Positions 39,590-52,520 of a stretch of 64,000 bases of DNA are shown piece after piece. Each line of letters begins with the position of its first letter. The stretch's first letter is position 1. The notes below the pieces were generated by a model. It did no database searches and had not been told where the DNA came from. It saw only the letters and a list, made by a program, of their open reading frames with translations. Origin of the DNA: Vanilla planifolia (Eukaryota > Streptophyta > Magnoliopsida > Asparagales > Orchidaceae); the NCBI GenBank assembly GCA_023846275.1, contig JAIUJO010000144.1:834450-898449 (forward strand), read 5' to 3'. A program made the translations under genes and the position numbers.

Positions 39590-40325
39590 TGTTTTTTTCC
39601 TATTTCAGTTTTGTAAAATTTTTCATGTCTTTTAAATCTAGCACATTTTTTTTATGAGTAATCTCATAAAACATCAGTGAGTAGGTTCCATTACAATTAA
39701 ATTTCTTTCTTAAATAGCTTATATGCCTACCTATTTGAAGAATACTATAAAGAGATAGCCTCCAGTACAATGGTTTCTAATCTTCAATTTCTATCCTTTT
39801 CGCTTATGTAATACTTCCAACCAAAAAAACATAAGTTTTCATTTTTTTGGTTTCTTGTTATGCAAAGTATGAATAATATCTTATTAAAAATAGGTTTTAT
39901 ATAAATCTATTTAAGCATGGAGAAAAAAAATGGCTTGAATTTTTAAGGCATTATGATTTGAAGCTTCTATTTCACCAAAAATAAAGTAAAAGTAGTAAAC
40001 AATGCTTCATGGAGGACAACAACATCTTAGGTAGATCACATAAAGGAAGCCCAATTAGCTATTTCAAAGGATAATTGAAAGATAAATGCTATATTCATAA
40101 CAAATAAAAGGAATTTTTCTAAATTACCCACTATTACATATTAACCACAAATTGTTAATGCCCGAAACCAACAGATCTTGTTGGTAATACTAAAACACAA
40201 ATATTTGTTGGTAGAAAGCTTCAGTTAAACCTAAATAAAAATAACATTCTCTACCAATAAAATGCATATTTTTACTGTTAAGGCCAAATTTTTGGCAAAA
40301 AAATAGGTTAAATTTATGTTAATAA
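39590..40325. repeat. Diverged tandem duplication, unit 1 (about 757 bp)
   Basis: Landmarks repeat once to the right at an offset of about 757. Examples are 'tttgaagaatactataaaga' (39,736) and 'gatagcctcca', then 'atggcttgaat' and 'gttaaggccaaatttttggc' (40,279). The units differ by many substitutions and indels. No coding function is recognisable. Confidence 0.7.
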
Positions 40326-40329
40326 TGAG

Positions 40330-41080
40330 GCCACTACATCTTCAATTTCCTTTTTTTGTTTGTTTTCAAATTTTTATTTTTCCATAATCTTCTATGTCTT
40401 CCAAATTTACAATTATTTTTTATTCATATGGTCATCAAACATTTCTTGAGTACATTTCTTTGCAAATAAGGTTTCTTTATTAAATAGTTTACATGTCTAC
40501 GTATTTGAAGAATATAGTAAAAAGATAGCCTCCAATAACTTTTCTAATCTCCAATTCTTATCTTACTTACTAACGTAACATATCCATGCAAAAATGCCTA
40601 ATGTTTCATTGTTGGGCTTTGGTTATTTCAACGTACATGTAATGTGTTATTCGTAATTCGTTGGCTAATAAATCTATTTAGAAATTTACATAATGGAATG
40701 GCTTATATTATTATTACATTATGCCTTTGAGACTTTATATCAGCAAGAAAGGAGTAAAATTATCTAGTAGAGTTTTATAGAGAGCATAATTGTATGATAT
40801 TTGACATAGAGGAAGCTTAATTAAATATTTAGATGGATAATTAGAAGATATATGCTATACATGACCAATATAACGGCTTTACAATATTGGTCCTTATGGC
40901 ATAGTGACTATATTGTACTAATAAAGCATGATGATCTATGGAAGATCCAAACTCAAATATTTTTAAGTTGAGAGGTTAAATTAAATATAAATGAAAATAA
41001 ATTTCTTTATCATAAAATTGACATTTTGCCAATTAAGGCAATATTTTTGGCAAAAACATAACTGAAATGTATGCTTCCAA
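40330..41080. repeat. Diverged tandem duplication, unit 2
   Basis: This is the second unit of the pair, with 'tttgaagaatatagtaaaaa' (40,503), 'gatagcctccaa', 'ggaagcttaatta' and 'aattaaggcaatatttttgg' (41,031). Confidence 0.7.
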
Positions 41081-42655
41081 AAAAGTAAGGCTTATGTGGT
41101 GTGAATAAAGCTATTATATTACAAAATGATTCCGAACCTATATCATACTTTTGAAAAAGGTCATGTGAGCCATTTTATATGCTCATAATGTTTAACACAT
41201 CATTCTATGCTAAAAATAAAAGCCAATGCAATATAATATTTGAAACACTTAAGTATATGTTAAGGCTATGAAAATTCAATTTTTGAGACAACTAGAATAA
41301 GCATTTGGCATTTAATTAACTTTTTTACAATAATAATTTTTAGTCTAGCATACAAATGAGACATACCATTGGATTATATAACAGGATGTGCTAGTTATCG
41401 TTATACTAGTATAAAAAGACTAATAATACTCTTCTTGATATTAATGTCATTTTACAAACCATTATGGAGATCCTTATCATCAAAACATGAACTAAAAAAT
41501 AATAGATTTACTCTAAGAAAATTTTGATAAAAAAATTATACAAGTGGACTTTTGGAAAGAAGATAATGTATTCTTAAAGGTAAGTCTAATTAAATCCATT
41601 ATAGTGTTTGGAAAGTAAGGATAAGTATGGACAAGGTACTTTCTACCTTTATAGATTATTGAAATAAATTGTGACATTATTTACGAGATTGTTTTGTAAC
41701 TACCATTGCTAATAGTACGTCATGTATTTTGTTTTTTAATTATAATAACATTTTTTCTAAAACTACTTATTTATTTAAATATGTTGAAAGCAACATTGTG
41801 TTGCATCTTAAATTATTTCATGATGAAAGTCCAATGGTATTCTTATCATTGGAAACCAAGAAAATATGGAAGAAGAGTAACTCATTGTTAATGTATAATA
41901 GACAAGTTGTACTAACTATAAGATACTTGGGAAGTAAAGGAAGAGATGCATTGGAGACATCCCATCATTTTCTTAATTTGAATGTTTAAATTCATAAATG
42001 GATAAAAGTTTGCAAAATATCTATAACACTTTATGATTTATTTATTATTTGTTCTATAAATGTAAGGCATTTCAATATTTGTTTTGAACATCATGAAATG
42101 ATATTTACATATGGATATTTTTGCATAAAATCACAAACACAACTAATTCAAAGAACTAGTATTGTCGGTCAGAAATCCAATATGGTAGAACAAATGAAAA
42201 GGAACCCTAAATAATAATTCCACTTGAATCAAAAGTCGATTACATAAAAGGAAATTGAAAATCTTATTAAACTAATATCAACTTAATTATGATATGTTTG
42301 TTATGGAAAAAGAATAAAAGCACCAAAAGATGTTAGAATCGTATGACTTTTTTACTTAAATAAATAACACTTGGAGTTGTTTTTTATGAGGTTAGTCAAA
42401 AAAAATTTTTAAGTCATTTCTGATAGAATATGCAAGAAATAAAAATATTTAGAAGGTTTTATCTCAAGGGATTTCTAACAAATAAATATATGAACTAGAT
42501 GTGGAGAATTGTAAGAGGAATGCAACTAATAACAAAGATATTCTATTTAGGAGTGAAATGGAAAACTATTGTGAGGGATAAGGAGAAATAGTAAAATCAA
42601 ATTATTGTAAAAGTGCCTTTATGGAAGTTGAAGGAAAAGATTCCATGAAGTAATT
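41081..42655. other. AT-rich DNA, no assignable gene
   Basis: Two overlapping plus-strand open frames (41,706-41,891 and 41,729-41,989, 61 and 86 codons) lie here. Neither has a motif, membrane segment or repeat that would support a protein, and they overlap in different frames. Confidence 0.4.
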
Positions 42656-42659
42656 ATAG

Positions 42660-42998
42660 GAAGCTTTTTTTATGGAAGAAAAGTGAATCCCCTCTTAAAG
42701 ATGGACTTAATTTTCAAAAAAATTTAATAATGATTGGAGTCAATGTGTATGTGACATAAGACATTTAATATTCTTAATTATACTTTCACTAGAAAAGTAC
42801 ATTCTAAGGGCATTTTTATGATGGAAAAACTTTGAGACAAATCATACTTATTATTGCTAGTGGACACCAAATGATCCATAAATGGATCGAATGGTCCTAA
42901 AATTTTATAAAATGGAGACAATGTCGCTATCAAATTATAGTTGATAATTTTACAATGCTTTCATAAAGTACTTAATGGTTTAATTTACTATGTTTTTT
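42660..42998. repeat. Diverged tandem duplication of about 340 bp, unit 1
   Basis: Landmarks recur about 340 bp to the right: 'aatttaataatgattggagt' (42,721 against 43,061), 'gtacattctaaggg', 'ccataaatggatcgaatggt' and 'atggagacaatgtcgctat'. Confidence 0.75.
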
Positions 42999-42999
42999 T

Positions 43000-43338
43000 A
43001 TGAGAAAATACTCTTGTAAGAAAGATAGTGTCTCATGATGATAGATTTAGCATTCAAATTAATTTAATAATAATCCAAGTCAAAATGAATATCACATAAG
43101 ATATTTATTACACTTAATTGTACTTTCGCTAATAAAATACATTCTAAGGAGAGTTTCGGAATGATAGAGCCATGAGATAGATGAGATCTATCATTGGAAG
43201 TGACTAAAAAATGATCCCATAAGTGGGTGTAATGGTCTAAAATTTTTTTAGAATGGACACAATCTCATTATGAAATAATAGTTCACAGTTTGATGATTAT
43301 TTCATTAAGTATTGGGTGGTTTATTATGTTGTTGACTC
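43000..43338. repeat. Diverged tandem duplication of about 340 bp, unit 2
   Basis: This is the partner of the preceding unit, with 'aatttaataataatccaagt', 'atacattctaagga', 'cccataagtgggtgtaatgg' and 'atggacacaatctcattat'. Confidence 0.75.
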
Positions 43339-45230
43339 TTAATCATGGTATTTTATTTAATGATAACAAAATCTAAGAATTACTAGTAAAATTATTTGAG
43401 TGAAATCTTAAATTTTAGGTAACCAAAACTTATATTTTGTGGAGAATTTAAAAACAAAATGAGACTAAGGTGAAATCTCATGAAGGGCATCTTGATTGGA
43501 ATTACAAATGTAAAAACAAATATTTTTAATTTAAATTTATATATTTAAAATTTTGTTTTGATTAGAATGTTAAGTGTGATTACAATCATTCATACAAGAT
43601 ATAAAAAATTATTTTTATTCAAATTAATTATTTTATAAAATTATTAGGATTCTAAAATTTTTATCTTATCTTGATTTTGCAAATAATTATTTTATTCTAT
43701 ATGATATGATTGGAAATCTTCTTTTGATAACTTGTTACAAAAAGTATAATTTAATTATAATAATTGATTAGTAAAAAAATAATAATATAATTGAAATAAA
43801 GAAAAATTATTGGAGTCATATCACAAATAAGAACCAAAAGTCTTAGGTTAGAAGACAATGCCAGAATTTATTTAGGTGCACTTCAAAAAAATTACTGCCA
43901 AAATTGTTGAACGATTTTGCTTGTTCAACAATTTTGCTTTGATTCATTGTTCAACACTATGAACATAAGTCATTTTTGGAGCAAAGTAGGGGGTAAAAAG
44001 CTCAAAATAAATATCTGAATTGGATAATGTGAGAAAACTCACATAAACCCATAATAATCCATCATTTTTTTAAGGTGGTTCTAAGATTTGTACCAGTTTT
44101 GCACGAATCTAATCAAAATTGACAAAATGATTTCTACCATCCAATTATAAAATAACATGGTCGAATAATCCTAATGTCATCTACCATTTTAAACCACTTA
44201 TTTTAATCCACCAGTCAGTCAAGTAATTTCGTGATCACCAAGTCGATCTTTTATTTGCATGAACTAAATCTAGTTATCAAATCACAATTCAAATGGAATG
44301 GAGTAAATCGAAACCTAGTTTTTAAATAATGTTTATTTAATCCTATCCATCCAACCAAGAAGCTGTTAAGATCCAATGGTTCAGGAACTTTCAATCAGCT
44401 ACCTGCAATGCAACTGCTCCTTTATGCAATGCTTCAAACTATTGGGTTTTTTATAATTTGTTAGTTAAAATTGCATGACGTTCCTTTTAATTGGTTAGTT
44501 TAGCAAGTGTTTCTAGTCATTAATTTTTGTATCACCAAATATTTTAATATATTGCTAATTATTTTTGTTGAAATGTCATAGTAACCTACTTGTCTTTTGG
44601 CAAAATGATTTATATTACTTGTGTTTTTGCTTGGTTTTTGTCTTGGGGAGATTTAAGCTTGAGTTTAAGTCGAGTTACTTAAGAATTGCTTATATATATT
44701 CTATATTTTTGTTGATTTTTTTTCAGAAAACCTTTTTATTAAAAGAAGGTTAATGTGTTTCAAATAAAATTAACATTTACTCAAAGTCACATTTAAATAT
44801 GTTCTTAGTTTTATTAACAAAATTACTTCAAAGCATTTTATAGATATTCTTTAAGGATGCAACAATTTTATTTTTAATAATTTGCCTACTTCTTATAAAC
44901 TCTTATGAACCACAGTTCAATTAGTGTAAGAGACAAATCCCATTTTATTAAGAAAAAAATATTTAGTCGATCCATAAATAAACTAATGTTTTACCAAGTC
45001 TGGATAAAGGTGCATCTTCTAATAGACCACCACACTTTTGTGATAATTCTTATCTCACTTGGAAAATTAGGATGACATTTAATTTAAAATTTGTTAATAA
45101 AGAAACAGAAGTACTAATAAAAATCCTTTTGATTTTTTTAATAAAAACATAGGATGTTTTTATTCATAAATTTTTAGAAAAATAATTCAGGAAAAAAATA
45201 CTACAAATAGTTAAATGATAGAGTAAAATG
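43339..45230. other. Intergenic DNA with one short hairpin
   Basis: There is no gene. A perfect 12-bp inverted repeat (AAATTGTTGAAC, 43,901-43,912, with GTTCAACAATTT, 43,923-43,934, loop of 10) stands out. About 44,100-44,420 is less AT-rich but not assignable. Confidence 0.4.
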
Positions 45231-46200
45231 ATACATATAAAATAAGGAATTTATGGTAAACTCTATGTGGTATATTTTAATAGTAAAAAATAACCACAAC
45301 TATAGATTAGTACATAAAAAATAAGAATTACTGAAAAGGTATAACTTTTTGGTAGTAATGTCTTGTAGTCCTTTAGGTGTTGGCATTTGGAGCACCAAAG
45401 TGGTAAAAGGGTGACGCGTGATAATTTGGGTTAATAGGAAACTTTAGGGTATTGGTGAAGGCAATAATTTGTTTAGTTATGTGTTATCCTATTGGAAGGT
45501 CTATCACTTCAATCCATGTCCCTCATATGTGATTTGGATGTTGGCTGAAGCAATAGAAAATCTCTCAGATTCGATCATTATCTCTCACAATTGATGTTAG
45601 AATTTCTCTGGCTGAGTTGGACACACATTTTTTTCATTAAAGTAGAAACACACAAATAAAACAAATTTATTTCTTAGTTTTTTATTCTAAACAATCTCTT
45701 GAGCATCCCAATTTATTAAGATAAATATTCTTGCATTATTTTTTAAAAAATTATTAAAAAAATTAAAAAAATTTAATTTACTTAAATAGTTCAAAAACTA
45801 GTTGTGTATTTTGGGATGTGGTAACAATGTTGACGAAATGGTGGGTGGCATAATGGTAGGGCGAGCGACATGGTAGAACTGTCGATCTAAGTTTTTGGAA
45901 GGCATGGATGATGTGGAACAAATTGATAGTATTGGCTAGTTGGTGAAGGTCTTTATGGGATGTTAGGGTAATAGGTCAAAACATGTCAAGTGCTAGTCAA
46001 ACAATTTTCTTAGGCCAATTGGGATCTTGTAGGTGCACAAATTAGCTTGGGTAATGGTAAAGACTATTGATGGTATTACTGATGGTGATGCATAGAGTAA
46101 ATTGTGACAAGTGGTGAACTCAATAAAAAAATTCAATTTTAAGCATGTTTAAGAAATTCTAAAACCAGAGTTTACACTTATGGATATGTGGAAAAGATGC
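45230..46200. repeat. Dispersed repeat C, diverged copy 1
   Basis: This block resembles 49,440-50,500 and 53,600-54,600 in the same orientation. Landmarks are 'cctattggaaggtctatcac' (45,488), 'aatctctcagattcgatcat', 'catttttttcattaaagtag', 'gtggcataatggta' and 'acatggtagaactgtcgatc' (45,869). It is more diverged from the other two than they are from each other. Confidence 0.6.
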
Positions 46201-47050
46201 AACCCCAAGAAATATATGTTTGTGACCTAATTTTAGATGGTTCTATGTCATTCTCCCTAGGAGAAGAGAGTTTAGCTCGATGACATAAAGGTGGAGGGTA
46301 TAGTAGTGTTCTAACAAGTGTGATGTAATATGTTGTAGGTCATCATAAGTGAGCCAGAAGTTCTTGATTGAAAGTATGTTCCACCAACAAATTGAAACTT
46401 TCTTAATTTTATAATCTTTGGTTAAAATTTTTTTATGATCTAAAATTTTCTTCACATTATTCTAACTCTCAAAGCTAATGTGATGGCGAGGACAAATTCA
46501 CTCAACATAGGAGAATCAAACTCAAATAAAAGGTTATCTTAATCTCATACTTTTAGAGCAAATTCAAAATATATGCATTAATTAAAAATTTTTGAATATT
46601 CTTAAAAATTCTAACTTCATGCACTCATAACTTTAACATGCTACAGAAAAAAACTATTATGAAATCACTTTAATTATAACATAGTTTCTTTCACAAAATT
46701 TCCTAACCTTTCTTTCAGCATTTTCTAGTATCTTGTGTATATTGTTACTTCATTCTTTTTTTAGATATTATTGAAAGTAATAAAGAAATTTTAGTAGAGA
46801 TAGAAATTTTAAAGTATACTAGTAAGACAATAAGATCAATAAAATACATTGACTTATTATCATAAACTTATATAGTAAGTGGTGGGTCCAGCAAGGTGGC
46901 GGTTAACTTCTTAATTATAACAAAACTAAGTCTCCTTAATCAAGAGTTTCCTAACTTAGCATAATGTATTCAAGCCTAAATTCTTTATCTTTCCTTTTTC
47001 TTTATCCATGGTGTTAAAAGTATTTATAGATTTGTTAAGCTTAAGTGATT
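46201..47050. other. Intergenic DNA, nothing recognised
   Basis: Where the RT of the gypsy remnant to the right would be expected (minus strand, downstream of protease), no RT motif can be read. Confidence 0.35.
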
Positions 47051-47440
47051 AGAATCTCTTATAAAGTAAAGTATGGTGTAATGTGATGATCTTTCCATTA
47101 TAAATAAAAGAAAATATATTTGTATTACCCTTCAGAATCACATTCGTTTCAAAAAATCATGATCTTCTAAAAATTAGATGACCTACTTGCATAAATATGA
47201 TATCATATAAAATCTAATCATTATAAGAACCTAATTTTAATAATACATAACATTATTGTTTAATAGAATAAAGGTTTTATTTATCTATGGCATAGATTAG
47301 GGCTTTCGATGTTCCAAGAAAGAAGCTATTATTTCTTTAATATCCATAAAAGATATTATAATCTTGTAACTACCATTATATATGATCATCTAAAATGGTT
47401 GTTTATTAATTTTTTTATGTTAAAAGATAAATGTGCATTT
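47050..47440 (-). pseudogene. Degenerate Ty3/gypsy protease region
   Basis: The minus-strand reading gives 'MIIYNGS' at 47,369-47,389. In related plant gypsy elements this is MIID(S/G)GS, so the catalytic Asp is lost. Further down, 'ILYDIIFMQVGHLIFRRS' (ending at about 47,161) matches the conserved VLCDVVPM...HLLLGRP stretch. It is followed by 'FSFIYNGKIITL', the usual end of this region. The order and spacing after the gag knuckle at 47,560-47,620 support a single gag-protease fragment. Confidence 0.75.
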
Positions 47441-47539
47441 AACCATGTATTTATTTTCAAATTTTCTAATTCTTACTCAGCTTTCTCATTGGACGTTATG
47501 ATTTCTTCTTATTCTGACTCTTCGTATTCATTAGCAACT

Positions 47540-48730
47540 TTTGATTCATAGTCATGGATTTCTTTGGATAGTTTACTGCTACATGTTTCGTTTCATGACA
47601 ATTAAATCGAAAAGTCCAAATTAGTTGCGTTGTCTTAAACAAAGGTGTAGAGAAGTGGATGTAATGAAGGTTTGGGAGTTTTCCAGACTATAGTGGTTTG
47701 AGTAAAGGAACTATGAGTTTGAGTAGATTGAGAAATGATGGTACATACATTTGAAAGAATTCACACATTATTTTTCTTGAAATAAAATTTTAATTTTTAT
47801 AACATTTTGATTTATGCGATAGGCTTTCTTTGAGGTAGTAACATTTCTCAAGTTACACTCTACTTATATGCATTACTTTAAATTTACCATAAAATAGAAA
47901 AGAAATACATACTCGAGCTCATTTATATCATACTTAAGTTTATAATCTTCAAACTTATCAATATACTCTTTAATAGATCTATAAAATTAGGAAACTTATC
48001 GTTATTTATCTTATATGTTGATGTTATAGGCTAATGGATTAAAGTTATTATATAACCTAATCTTAAGGTTTCTTCACATTTACAATACCTCTTCATCATT
48101 GTTAGTATTATATTATTACTTTAACCTTCTAAGAAACCTACACATAATATACTAAGTGTGGCCTTAATAAATTAATAATTGTTTACTCACTCATTTCGTG
48201 CTAGTTAAAATAATCATCCATACTACTTTATCAACTAATATGATCTTTAAGATCATAAATATCATAAAAAATGGATGCATATAGTTTCACATTAAGGATA
48301 TATTGTAATCTTAATGTGTCTTAGGTCTTTTATCGTCACTAGGCATATATGGATCAATTGTATAGTCTAATTCATCAAAAAGTTTACTTCTTCTTTAACT
48401 ATCAGGATTTCTCTTATAGATATCAATTGTATAGTCTAATTCATCAAAAAGTTTACTTCTTTAACTATCATGATTTCTCTTATAGATATCTTAGTTAGAT
48501 TTATCAAACAGATAAAATCTTTTGTGATTTCTACGTCTAGTAGGATTTCTTTCTTTTAAATAATTGGTGTGTCTTTTCTTCTCCTATTGCCCTTTTTCTT
48601 TTATTGGTTCATGTTGTTTATTCAAGTAGATTTGTTCAACCAAATCGATGAGTTGTGCTATTGATTGGGATATGTATAGCATAAGGTATTAGTTTATAGC
48701 TTGTGTTTAGTTTTGAATTAATTCTTGACT
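47540..48730 (-). pseudogene. Degenerate Ty3/gypsy gag with CCHC knuckle
   Basis: On the minus strand, 'SIKEYIDKFEDYKLKYDINE' (about 47,900-47,980) matches the Retrotrans_gag core (SVxEYxxxFexLxxxxdlxE). It is preceded by 'NLKIRLYNNFNPL' across a few stops. At about 47,560-47,625 'NCHETKHVAVNYPKK' corresponds to the CxxCxxxGHxxxxCP knuckle; the last Cys has become Tyr and the Gly has become Lys. A 69/66-bp tandem duplication (48,353-48,487) lies within the N-terminal part. Several stops show that it is dead. It may belong to the same gypsy family as the pol remnant at 23,100-25,200, but this cannot be shown because the two do not overlap. Confidence 0.75.
48353..48487. repeat. Tandem duplication, 69-bp and 66-bp units
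   Basis: Unit 1 (48,353-48,421) and unit 2 (48,422-48,487) both start ATCAATTGTATAGTC and end CTCTTATAGAT. They differ by a 3-base 'CTT' indel and one substitution ('caggatt' against 'catgatt'), so the duplication is recent compared with the surrounding gypsy decay. Confidence 0.97.
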
Positions 48731-48739
48731 TAGATTTGT

Positions 48740-49439
48740 AATTTGATAAGACCAACCATACCTTATAGTCTTAACAAGGTTTATTATACAAGAGGATATT
48801 AAGGAAAATAATATTTGAATTTTTATAATAAAATAGTTTAGAAAGCAAAGAAATCACATTTATAGAGTATCAAAACTGAGATAAGGTGTGCTCTTAAGAA
48901 AATGGCAAGTGATCAAGGTCCCATTGTTGTCGAACTACCTCTTTGATAGAGCCAATTAATTCTCATGAAAGATGATAGGATGTTAGAGCACTGCCTTTAT
49001 ACTACTTAAATCAAAGTTTTCCCAAAACAAACTAATTGTTCTTTAGTCGATAAAGATAAGAAAAAGAAAATATTTTTTAATAGAAAACAATATTATTTAA
49101 TGCTAAAGTTGATGTAGAATAGAAAATTATATTCTCTAAAGCCAAAGTTAAAAAAATAAATGAAAATATAAAAATATTTAGTGAAAAAATATAAGCACTA
49201 ATATCAAAGTTGAAAATAATAAAAAAAAGAACTTGTTTTAGACGAAAATCATATTTTGTGATACCAAAGTTGATGTGGAATAAGTTTTATCTTCTACTAA
49301 TGTCAAAATTGAAGCTTATAAAACTAGAGATACTCAATAGATTATTAAGAAATATTAGAAGTTACTATACATTAATAAAGATTAAATTATATGTGTGATA
49401 GTTTAGAAATATTTAATAATTACATTCTAAATTTTCAGT
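48740..49439. other. AT-rich DNA, nothing recognised
   Basis: There is no supported gene. The short plus-strand frame at 49,210-49,398 is AT/lysine-rich and has no motif. Confidence 0.4.
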
Positions 49440-52400
49440 ATAGATTACAAAGTTGAGTTTGTGAAAAACCTTAAGCCTTAAGAATTAAGCATTACATCTA
49501 ATAAAACAAGTTTTGTTGCATCTAATTTCAAACAAATAAAATAAAAAAATTAAGGTAAACTCTTTTTGGTGTCTAAAGACCTAATATGGTGACAAGGTTA
49601 CATGGTGGTAATTTGGAATAGTAGTGAAGATTGGTGTGTTAGCAAAAGCAAGAAATTTGTTTAATTATCGACTCTCCTAGTGGAAGGCCTCTCACATTCA
49701 ATACTTGTGTCTAATAAGGGATACAGTTGTGGGTTCTCCCAATGGAATATCTCTCGCCTTCAATCATTATCTCACATAATGGATGTTCGAATCTCTCCTA
49801 CTAGAGTTGAGCTCACACATTTTAGTCATAAATTGGAAATATACAAATAAAATTAGTTTATCCTATAGTTTTCAACTCCTATAATATAATGAGTATCCTT
49901 ATTCATAGAGAGCTCAAAGGATCATTAATAATAATTTTTGTAAAATTAAAAAAAATAAAAAAAATTAATAAGATTAAGCAGTTCTAAGATTGATCATGCA
50001 TTTTGAGTGGCAGTAATGATGAGTGATGAAATAATAGGTGGCAAAACAAAGGGTTAAGCAACACGATAGAGCTATCGATATGAGTTTTAAGTATGCATTG
50101 TTCGGTTGAAATGGAATGGGTTATAGGAGTAGTGGGTTGCCATGGGTAGATGAAGTGTAATGTGTTTGCTTGGCTCAAGTGTGGGTGAAATAGTGTTCAG
50201 GGCAATTTGGGTCACATGGGCTTTTATGTCAGCTTGGGCGACAGATGTGGCTACTAACCACAATGGTAAAGATAGCAGACTATGGCAGATAGTGCCAATG
50301 AGCAAAACCAATAACATAATTTAATTTAATGTAATTTTCAACAAAATCTTGTACTTCTGGACTTATGAAACTGGTGTGACACAAGTGAATGTGTGTTTGT
50401 CAGCTAATGCTAGATGCTCCAAATTCAAATGTGCTTTAAATACTTTTGGATTTAATAGAATCTTGAGCTTAGAAATAGTTTATGAAATTTGCATAAGTTA
50501 TAGATAACATATGAATAGTCATTTGAGAAGAAGAGCAAAATAAAATAAAGCTAAAAAAAGATGTTGTAAATAGTCTTGAATGAGTCAAAGAAGGCTAGTA
50601 TATGTGAAGGATGAAAACAATGAAGCTTTTTTTACATGATAACTAAAAATGAAGAAGAAAAAAAGTTCATCTTAAGTGAGTAGGAGCTAATTTACTTCAA
50701 ATATATGGACAATGTTTTTATAGACACCTAAAACAAAGAATGTACCTCTTCTACTTTGATGATATTTTTATGGACATCTAAAACATAACACATTGTACAA
50801 AAAATAAAAAATAGATATATTTTAAATAATAAAATATTTATTGAAGAAATATTATAAAGTATTATCCTAAAAAATATTAGGATTGGCATTGTGAAAACGA
50901 GAAAGGTTAACAGTAATAAAACATAAAAAATTAAAGATTGTAGCCAAGGACCAAAATGAAGATTCATTTAAAGATAAGGACTATACACACGACATAGTAT
51001 AAAGAAATTTTTTGCAAATTAAACCATGTCAAATGTAAGATTATCGAAATATGAAAATAGAAAAAGAAAATTGATTGTGAGAAGATTTTAAATAATCTAT
51101 AGCAAAAGAACTTTTTTGTAATTATAAATATTTCAAATATTTAAAAAATGATATTGTTATCATAATTGAACTTATACAATATATTTTCAAAAATTATCAT
51201 AAAATTAAAAACAAGAACAACACCAACAAAGGTAAGAAAGTATAAATATTTCAATCTCTTATTACATAGGATTTGAACAATCTTTGCTCTATCTAATAAA
51301 GACTTCATCTTTTTCCTTAATAGCCCAAAAATATTCGAATCACTTGATGCGATAATTAGACCAACACTTATTGTTTTTCGCACTCATGTGTCCTAAAAAT
51401 GTTTTCAAAAATAATTTATAGAACTTCTTGAGCAAGTAATCTCTATAGCAATTCAATATATTTTTACCTAGCATTTGTTAATAATTTTCTTACTATTTTT
51501 TGGCATTTAGTAATCAAAAAGTTTTTACAAATTGAAGTGATATTATTGTCATTAGAATCTTTTTCTTTTCTTATTCCATCTTTAAGGATCTTCCCTTCTT
51601 TTTCAAGTAATTTTACACAATTATGTCATTTGTCTTTTATAAATAAAACACTAAATAAAAAAATAAAGAATGTATTCTAAAAATATAATTCTAAATTATG
51701 GACAACCATTACAAAGTTATTAAAAACATGACAAAAATGATATAGAAAAAAACATATTGATCTATAACAAGAAAAAATTTGATTAAAAGATATAAAATTT
51801 TGATATTTTCAACATATATGTTTCACATAAATGCAAATGTTTAACGTAAACAAAAAATTATACAAAATGTTAAATAAAAATAGTAAAGATATGAGTTGCT
51901 TGAAATGCTTAGCGCTATCTATATAAAAGTAAATAGAATACGTTTTGGAAGTTTATAACTCGTAAATGTTAGAGCAAAGAATTGAGCAAAGGCAAAATAA
52001 AATCAACATAAATCATTAACATAAAATTAATAATAAAAAAATTATTATATTACTTGATAAAATAAAAAACTCAATGGTACAACAATACATATCACATTTA
52101 TGAAAAAAGATTGCTCAACTATAAAAAAATAAAAGATATTGATCCACAGAATGTCTTAGTACAAGTATATGCATATAAGATAAAAATATTATGAAAAAAT
52201 AATAAGATTATTAAACTTTTATGAAATAAAAAATTTGTTACATTAAATTTTCAGTAACATACCATCAATAAAAGTACAACCATAGAAACAATTTAATGAA
52301 AACAAATTAGCAATACTAAAGAATATCAATGATAGTAAAAAATAAATAATATTCTATAAAATTTATAAACAAATGGATGTGATGTTTTTTTAAAGTTGGT

Positions 52401-52520
52401 TTGAGTTATTTAGTTTGTAGTAAACTATAACCCAATATACAAAAATTTAAATTCATTATGATTAAAAAAAATTTATTGATATTTATAGCATGGAATATTA
52501 ATTTACTTTAAAATAATTAA
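49440..52520. repeat. Long direct repeat, unit 1 (blocks C + A)
   Basis: This unit is collinear with 53,600-57,720. The offset is about 4,152 from 49,558 ('ctttttggtgtc') through 50,906 ('gttaacagtaataaaacat') to about 51,238 ('agaaagtataaatattt'). Beyond that point the offset jumps to about 5,099 ('gaagtgatattattgtcatt' at 51,535 against 56,634). So unit 1 lacks about 947 bases present in unit 2 at 55,405-56,350. Similarity fades after about 52,520. No coding content is recognised; the left part is also related to 45,230-46,200 and the right part to 2,090-5,080. Confidence 0.8.

Noticed and set aside
41706-41989. Overlapping 61- and 86-codon frames as a small host gene
   Set aside because: They overlap in two frames and show no motif or conserved partner, and AT-rich DNA of this length gives such frames by chance.
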